23,618 nucleotides of DNA, from contig JADRCO010001008.1 of assembly GCA_021464525.1 (NCBI GenBank), forward strand, positions 1 through 23,618. The letters run 5' to 3'. Source of the stretch: Rhizophagus sp. LPA8_4_AMF. Lineage: Eukaryota > Glomeromycota > Glomeromycetes > Glomerales > Glomeraceae. The notes beneath the pieces are model-generated. The model searched no databases. It had not been told where the DNA came from and was given only the letters and a program-made list of their open reading frames with translations. Every line of letters begins with the position of its first letter. Within the stretch, counting starts at the first letter, position 1. The position numbers and the translations under genes were made by a program. Below, one piece after another: positions 19,063 to 23,618 of this stretch.

Positions 19063-20394
19063 GTAACAGTTCCCTCTATGATAATAGAGAAAACACAATT
19101 TACAAAAATAGCTCTTTGCTTTGTTTTTTGAGTAAATGGTGACTTTCAGGATTTCACTGATTTGAACCAAAGACCACAGGGCTCGGATATCGTCCACATT
19201 AGATAATAGATCTGTTGGGTTTGAGAAGATCAAAGCTGAGAGAAGATTCTTGGTTACTTGCTTGTAATTTGTTGGTATTAGTCATTCTTAAATTCCAATA
19301 TTATATTCATTACCTTTGTAATACTGTATTATATGTAATGCAAAATCAAATGGAAACAACAATATGTTATACTATTTATCAATTAATTTTTCTATTGTTT
19401 AATGCGTAGTCATGTAATTATGTAATTATGATCATGTATAACATAAATTTATTACTCATAATCAGTACAGAAAATTTACTTTTATTAGAACAATAGAAAG
19501 AATAGTACTTGAAACCAGGCTGCATATTGATTAGTAAATCATGTTGTGCAATTTTTGATTCAAATTATGATAATATTTATCAAATAATATTAAATAATTA
19601 TAAAGTCATTGGGTATGAAGTATATTCAGGTACAATAGGTACAATAGAAGTATTTTGCAAATTATTATAATTTATTGTCTGAAGTCAACACAAAACCATG
19701 CAATGTTCATCTGTCTGCATATGGAAAACTATTATACTTTAACGATTAGTATATGAATATTTATTTATATATGAATGTCGATATTACATATTCATTAATC
19801 TTATTAAATAAATAGCTAAAACATAATTTTTGAGATAATTTCACATGAACATGTAAAGGTAGTAATTATATACTTTGATTGATTGTTTCACTTCAGTTAC
19901 TTAATAATTTATAATTTATTTCCTTTATTTTCTAGTAATTACTGTCTATTAATAATATTATTATTATTCATATTTTGCAATTAATGATTTAAGATTCTGA
20001 CCCAAAGTTAGTCATTAATAAGATTTAATTTTGGAACAAGTTAACAAGTTTGAAATTAATACAGTTTTTAGGATGAAAATAGTAAAAATCCTAAACAATT
20101 GTTTTTGTATACCAAATTAGGAGTAATGGAATAATATAGAGTAATAATAATAAGTATTTTACTCATTATTAAATAGAAATATATATATACACGATATTTT
20201 TTTTCTGAAAACAGTTTGTATTTCCACGTTTGCAGTTCATATAATAACAAAATACAAATACAGTTTATGTTCCCACATTTTGACAGAACATAAAATAAAA
20301 ATAAAGAATATTATCACTCATATTAGTATAGTTGCAAATAAAAAATAATAAAAAACTTTTAAACACTTATACAGTATATGTATATTTTATTTAG
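19063..20394. other. A/T-rich non-coding stretch
   Basis: Apart from weak coding-like texture at 19140-19235 on the minus strand (DLLSNVDDIRALWSLVQISE, possibly an upstream piece of the AAA-like relic), I see no gene. A degenerate tandem pair of about 49 bp lies near 20211-20305 (CAGTTTGTATTTCCAC / CAGTTTATGTTCCCAC). No inverted-end element was found. Confidence 0.45.
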
Positions 20395-20547
20395 GATAGT
20401 TATCTTAAAGATGTCGCGGGTTATGAAATTTTGAAGCGACTACTGTCTGATAACCCGGAGGGGTATCGGACATATACGCCATCATTTTATGATCGGCAAT
20501 TCCATAATGATGTGTTTAGCAAGTATGAAAAATTTATGAAAGTGTGA
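20395..20547 (+). pseudogene. Orphan terminal exon-like fragment
   Basis: A T-rich acceptor-like TATTTTATTTAG is followed by an open frame of 50 codons ending in TGA. It contains SYLKDVAGYEILKRLLSDNP then YRTYTPSFYDRQFHNDVFSK and ends YEKFMKV. This patch has clear protein texture and higher G+C than its surroundings (CTACTGTCTGATAACCCGGA). I found no upstream exon within 1 kb. It may be the last exon of a dead or rearranged gene, or an exon carried by a transposon. The family is unknown. Confidence 0.45.
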
Positions 20548-21319
20548 AATAAACCCTTCGACTCAATAACTGAAATTGAAAGTTGTGCATATTTCACTTG
20601 TATTTTAAGTTTCTAAAAAAGTAGTTTTCTATACAAAATTGTGCCAAAGATTTACTTAATACAGTATGGATTTTTGAGAGAATGGAATGGGAATACACTT
20701 ACGGCCGCAGGCTACTATATATTCACATCAGACTTGTATCAAGTGAGAAAGCTGTGAAACATCATTGTATAGTGGATTCGCTCAACAGATTGACAATATA
20801 AGAAAAAAGGACATATTAGGTGATTCTAGAGGGCATACAGCTAAATCTCACTTGGACATTTGTTCCAGAAAAGGTTTCAAAAATCAAAAAATTTAATGTA
20901 ACGTATAATATAGCAAACGGTTGCAAACCCATAATATCAATGAATTATAGGATTATTTTATAGAACAAAAATGTAACTTTTTAAATAATATACCAACATA
21001 TCATTTGAAAACTTTATATAAATAGAAAAGTATTAATTATAATAAAATCTTTAAGGGAAAGAGAAAAATTGTCCAAATAATCTAATAATAATTTAATGAT
21101 ATTAGAATATAGTTAAATTATATAATTTTTTAAATACGAAAGGGGATTAACCAATTCCTACGATCATCAATTTAAATAAAATCTTTTAAGAATGAAATTA
21201 TCATTGAGATATATAATAGTATGATGGATAGATGTATTAGGAAAAATCATTGTATGCATTAGAAATGATGCAAATAAATAAGATAAAAAACATAATATAT
21301 AATTAAATTTATTTGTTAA
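20548..21319. other. Non-coding A/T-rich stretch
   Basis: I see no gene, RNA or transposon end. Short patches such as TCTAGAGGGCATACAGCTAA (20826-20845) are less A/T-rich but carry no extended frame. Confidence 0.45.
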
Positions 21320-22043
21320 AGTAAGAGCTCAAAAAGAGGCAGAAAAAAAGTAATTGAAAATGAAATTGAACCTGACAAAAGAAATTATCAAGGAATAATC
21401 AGCATCTTGTGCAAAAAATTAATGTTGAAAAATGTTTTCATTATTTTAATCGTATGATTAATAAAGGAATAAATACAAAAAATTATCATTATTTTATTTA
21501 ATATCAGCATGCGTTAAATCTGGATACGCGAAGATTGCAATCGATTTAAATTATAGAATGGTTCTTATTGTTCCATAATGAGTTGCTTACATTAATAATG
21601 GTCAATAATAATGGTCAATTAGGGGAAATGAAACATAATGAATTAAAACCTGATGTTGTTTGTATCAATTTCTTGTTGGATTCTTGTAATCAATGAGGCC
21701 ATTCTTTGAATTATATTCTGATACAATAAAAAAATATCATTTAATCCCGGATAATGCTACTGTAACAATTTATATTGATGCTTGTACTTATAATAATTAT
21801 TTTAATGCTGGAAAATTATTTTTTGGACATTTAATTAAAAATAATTTTCCTTTTCTGTTATTAAATTAATAATCAAAATATTTTATCTATAATTAATTTT
21901 ATGATTTATGATTAAAAGTGGTAATTCAACAAAGATCAATTGAGGCAAGTAAATTTATTAAATTAGTCATTTACAATTACTTAAATAAATTAAATAATAA
22001 CGAAGTAATTGAAGCTGTAAATCGTGTTTTATATCAGATATGA
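21320..22043 (+). pseudogene. Decayed pentatricopeptide repeat (PPR) gene fragment
   Basis: Plus-strand pieces in changing frames carry the PPR pattern of a proline-aspartate turn, paired helices and a lysine/asparagine-rich turn. Legible pieces are EIEPDKRNYQGIISILC (from 21362), VEKCFHYFNRMINKGI, SACVKSGYAKIAIDL, LKPDVVCINFLLDSCNQ, IPDNATVTIYIDACTYNNYF then NAGKLFFGHLIKNNF, and a C-terminal-like EASKFIKLVIYNYLNKLNNN ending at a stop at 22041-22043. PPR proteins bind organellar RNA, usually in mitochondria in fungi. About four or five breaks show the copy is dead. The pieces keep their order, so it is one gene relic and not scattered repeats. Confidence 0.7.
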
Positions 22044-22312
22044 TTTCAACAAAAAAAAGATTTAATTAAATTTAAAAAAATATAGTAGATAACATGTACA
22101 CTAATTTTTGTAATTTTTAAATTTGATTTGAATGTAAAGAATTTGAATTTACAGTAAATAAAACAAATATAATATATCACTCGAGTCATTTGAGAGTAAT
22201 ATTGGTCAGCATTACACCATCACATGTTACAGCTGAAAGTGTATCAAGTTACTTTTATGATTATAAATATTGGTATACTTATTATTTTTTTAATATGAAA
22301 TATTATATTTAG

Positions 22313-22527
22313 TGTTAATTAGTACTTATTTAGTATAATTAACACTTATTTAATATAAATTAACACGTATTTAGTATAAATTAGCTTATTTAGTGTAAAT
22401 TAACACTTAATTAGTATAATTTAACACATATTTAGTATAATTTAACACATATTTAGTATAAATTAACACGTATTTAGTATAAATTAACACGTATTAACAC
22501 TTATTTAGTATAAATTAACACATAACA
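22313..22527. repeat. Tandem minisatellite, unit about 21-22 bp
   Basis: About ten copies of TATTTAGTATAAATTAACAC with small changes (ACACGT, ACACTT, ACACAT variants) run head to tail. Some units are shortened. The array is almost pure A/T apart from the C/G in the ACACG part. No coding frame crosses it. Unit spacing is contiguous with no unique spacers, so it is not a CRISPR-like array. Confidence 0.85.
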
Positions 22528-22559
22528 CACCACCAGACGTATTTTCCCTATTTTTTAAC

Positions 22560-22935
22560 TATTTTTTAACTTACTTTTAATTATTATAGTTTAACATCTA
22601 TTTTTTAATTTTTTTTGTTTAACATTTCGGACTTTATTTTTTAACTATTTTAATTTTTTTGTTTAACATTTCAGACTTTATAAACGCGTTTGTTAATTTT
22701 TTTTTTTAGAAATAATAGTTAATAAAATAAATGAATGGTATACTTTATAACATTTCGGACTTTTATTTTTTTATTTTTTTTGTTTAACAATTCGGACTTT
22801 ATAAACGCGTTTGTTTAAAAGTATTTCGATCAATATTAATTATTTTTTTTACAATAGTAAAAAATTAACTAAAAAAGAAATAAATGAATGCATGGTATAC
22901 TGGATTAACATTTCGGACTTTATTTTTAAATTTTT
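22560..22935. repeat. Interspersed repeat block with TTTAACATTTCGGACTTTAT motif
   Basis: The motif TTTAACATTTCGGACTTTAT or a close variant recurs at about 22618, 22664, 22747, 22783 and 22904. Two copies continue with AAACGCGTTTGTT (22682 and 22801). Two later patches share AATAAATGAATG(CATG)GTATACT (22726 and 22882). This looks like a larger unit of about 120-160 bp duplicated and then partly scrambled. Confidence 0.7.
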
Positions 22936-22984
22936 TTCTTTTGATTTACCGATACTAAGGATGCTTCATTAATATTTAATAGGA

Positions 22985-23165
22985 ACGTTCGTGATAACAT
23001 TTTCTAATCTTTATAATCGTGTAAAAATATATATATATAACAAGTCCATGATAACTTTTTCTAATTTGTAAAATATATATACAGTATATCGAGTCCATAA
23101 TCTTTCTAATCGCGCAAAAATATATATACAACGAGTCCATAATCTTTCTAATCGTGTAAAACAAA
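22985..23165. repeat. Tandem repeat, unit about 45-55 bp
   Basis: Three to four imperfect copies follow the pattern CTTTCTAATCGTGTAAAA, an ATATAT run, then C(A/G)AGTCCATAAT. The copies begin near 23005, 23057, 23101 and 23143. Minus-strand open frames over this area (22976-23217) are shadows of the repeat. Confidence 0.75.
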
Positions 23166-23292
23166 TATATCCTTTAACCAAAATTCCTTGACAAAATGTT
23201 ATCAGAAGAAAGTTCACTATCGCAGTAAGTGTGGTATATACAGTATCTATTATTTATTAATAATAAATATTCTTATTTTTTGCCCATTTCAG

Positions 23293-23618
23293 ATTACTGG
23301 CAAAATCAATATACAGAGTGGAGCATCGAATCTTGGGATGCATTCTACCTCAAAGAATACCCCAACGTGACAATGCGAACTTCACATAGTGACTTAGCTG
23401 GTGAATTAAGATGTATTACAGAAAATTCATCATCCAGAATAAAGGAGAAGGCACTGAAGTTGTTCCACATATTGGAGGTTAGTGTTTTACACGTTCTCAG
23501 GAATGTGAAATGCTAGTGAGCATAGTAAAATGTGCTACACCCTGACCCTTCGTGCACAGGGAAGAAGAGCGTCCAGACACAAGTATCTGATATTCGTCGC
23601 TGCGACGTGCATATCTTG
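23293..23618 (+). CDS. Partial multi-exon gene running off the right edge, unknown family
   Basis: An exon at 23293-23477 is supported by an acceptor TTGCCCATTTCAG before it and the donor GTTAGT after it. Its frame gives YWQNQYTEWSIESWDAFYLK, then EYPNVTMRTSHSDLAGELRC and ITENSSSRIKEKALKLFHIL, with good protein texture. After an 82-bp intron a second exon probably starts at 23560 (acceptor GTGCACAG) and stays open to the window end (GRRASRHKYLIFVAATCIS). Upstream, a donor-like GCAGTAAGT near 23221 could end an earlier exon, but the phase that keeps the downstream frame does not use the ATG at 23194, so the start is not fixed. No domain is recognised. It may be live or a relic. Confidence 0.4.

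Noticed and set aside
22976-23217. Two overlapping minus-strand frames with repeated IRKIMDS or RLERLWTR motifs
   Set aside because: They are translations of the roughly 50-bp tandem repeat in different frames, with no start context or outside similarity.

Overview
The window looks like nuclear DNA of an arbuscular mycorrhizal fungus (Glomeromycotina, Rhizophagus-like). This is inferred from the strong A+T bias (intergenic DNA is mostly A/T runs), short introns of 69-91 bp with GT...AG ends, Asn-rich low-complexity coding, and the families present: a BTB pair, a Kelch surface protein, a SMYD-type TPR-MYND-SET protein, a PPR remnant and an AAA-ATPase-like remnant. No species-diagnostic marker is present, so the assignment is inference.

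The left two thirds (1-14.7 kb) hold four intact genes, all on the minus strand and separated by 1.9-2.8 kb of A/T-rich DNA. They are a SMYD4-like TPR-MYND-SET protein (1136-2806), two tandem paralogues joining an N-terminal PAW-like domain to a C-terminal BTB domain (5410-6609 and 8551-9897), and a five-exon type I membrane Kelch protein (12296-14672) with an Asn/Gln repeat tail. I assembled the four introns of the Kelch gene from splice sites; the frame stays open throughout and gives 685 residues.

The right third (14.7-23.6 kb) is accessory-type DNA with no complete gene. It holds three small non-autonomous DNA transposons with readable ends: a 628-bp foldback element with 9-bp target duplications (15149-15776), a 259-bp element with perfect 20-bp inverted ends flanked by TA (16232-16490), and a 213-bp hAT-like element (18259-18471). 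Decayed gene pieces also lie here (an unassigned block near 16.5-17.0 kb, AAA-ATPase-like at 18.8-19.06 kb, PPR at 21.3-22.0 kb), with an orphan terminal exon near 20.4 kb, three tandem-repeat blocks at 22.3-23.2 kb, and one or two exons of an unknown gene running off the right edge.

The most interesting content is the PAW-BTB pair. In peptide:N-glycanase the PAW domain binds mannose of N-glycans, and BTB domains are commonly CUL3 ubiquitin-ligase adaptors. The architecture therefore suggests a glycoprotein-reading CUL3 adaptor. One copy keeps the PAW signature and the tandem neighbour has lost it. The genes show no operon-like link; apart from the BTB tandem, their proximity implies no shared pathway.
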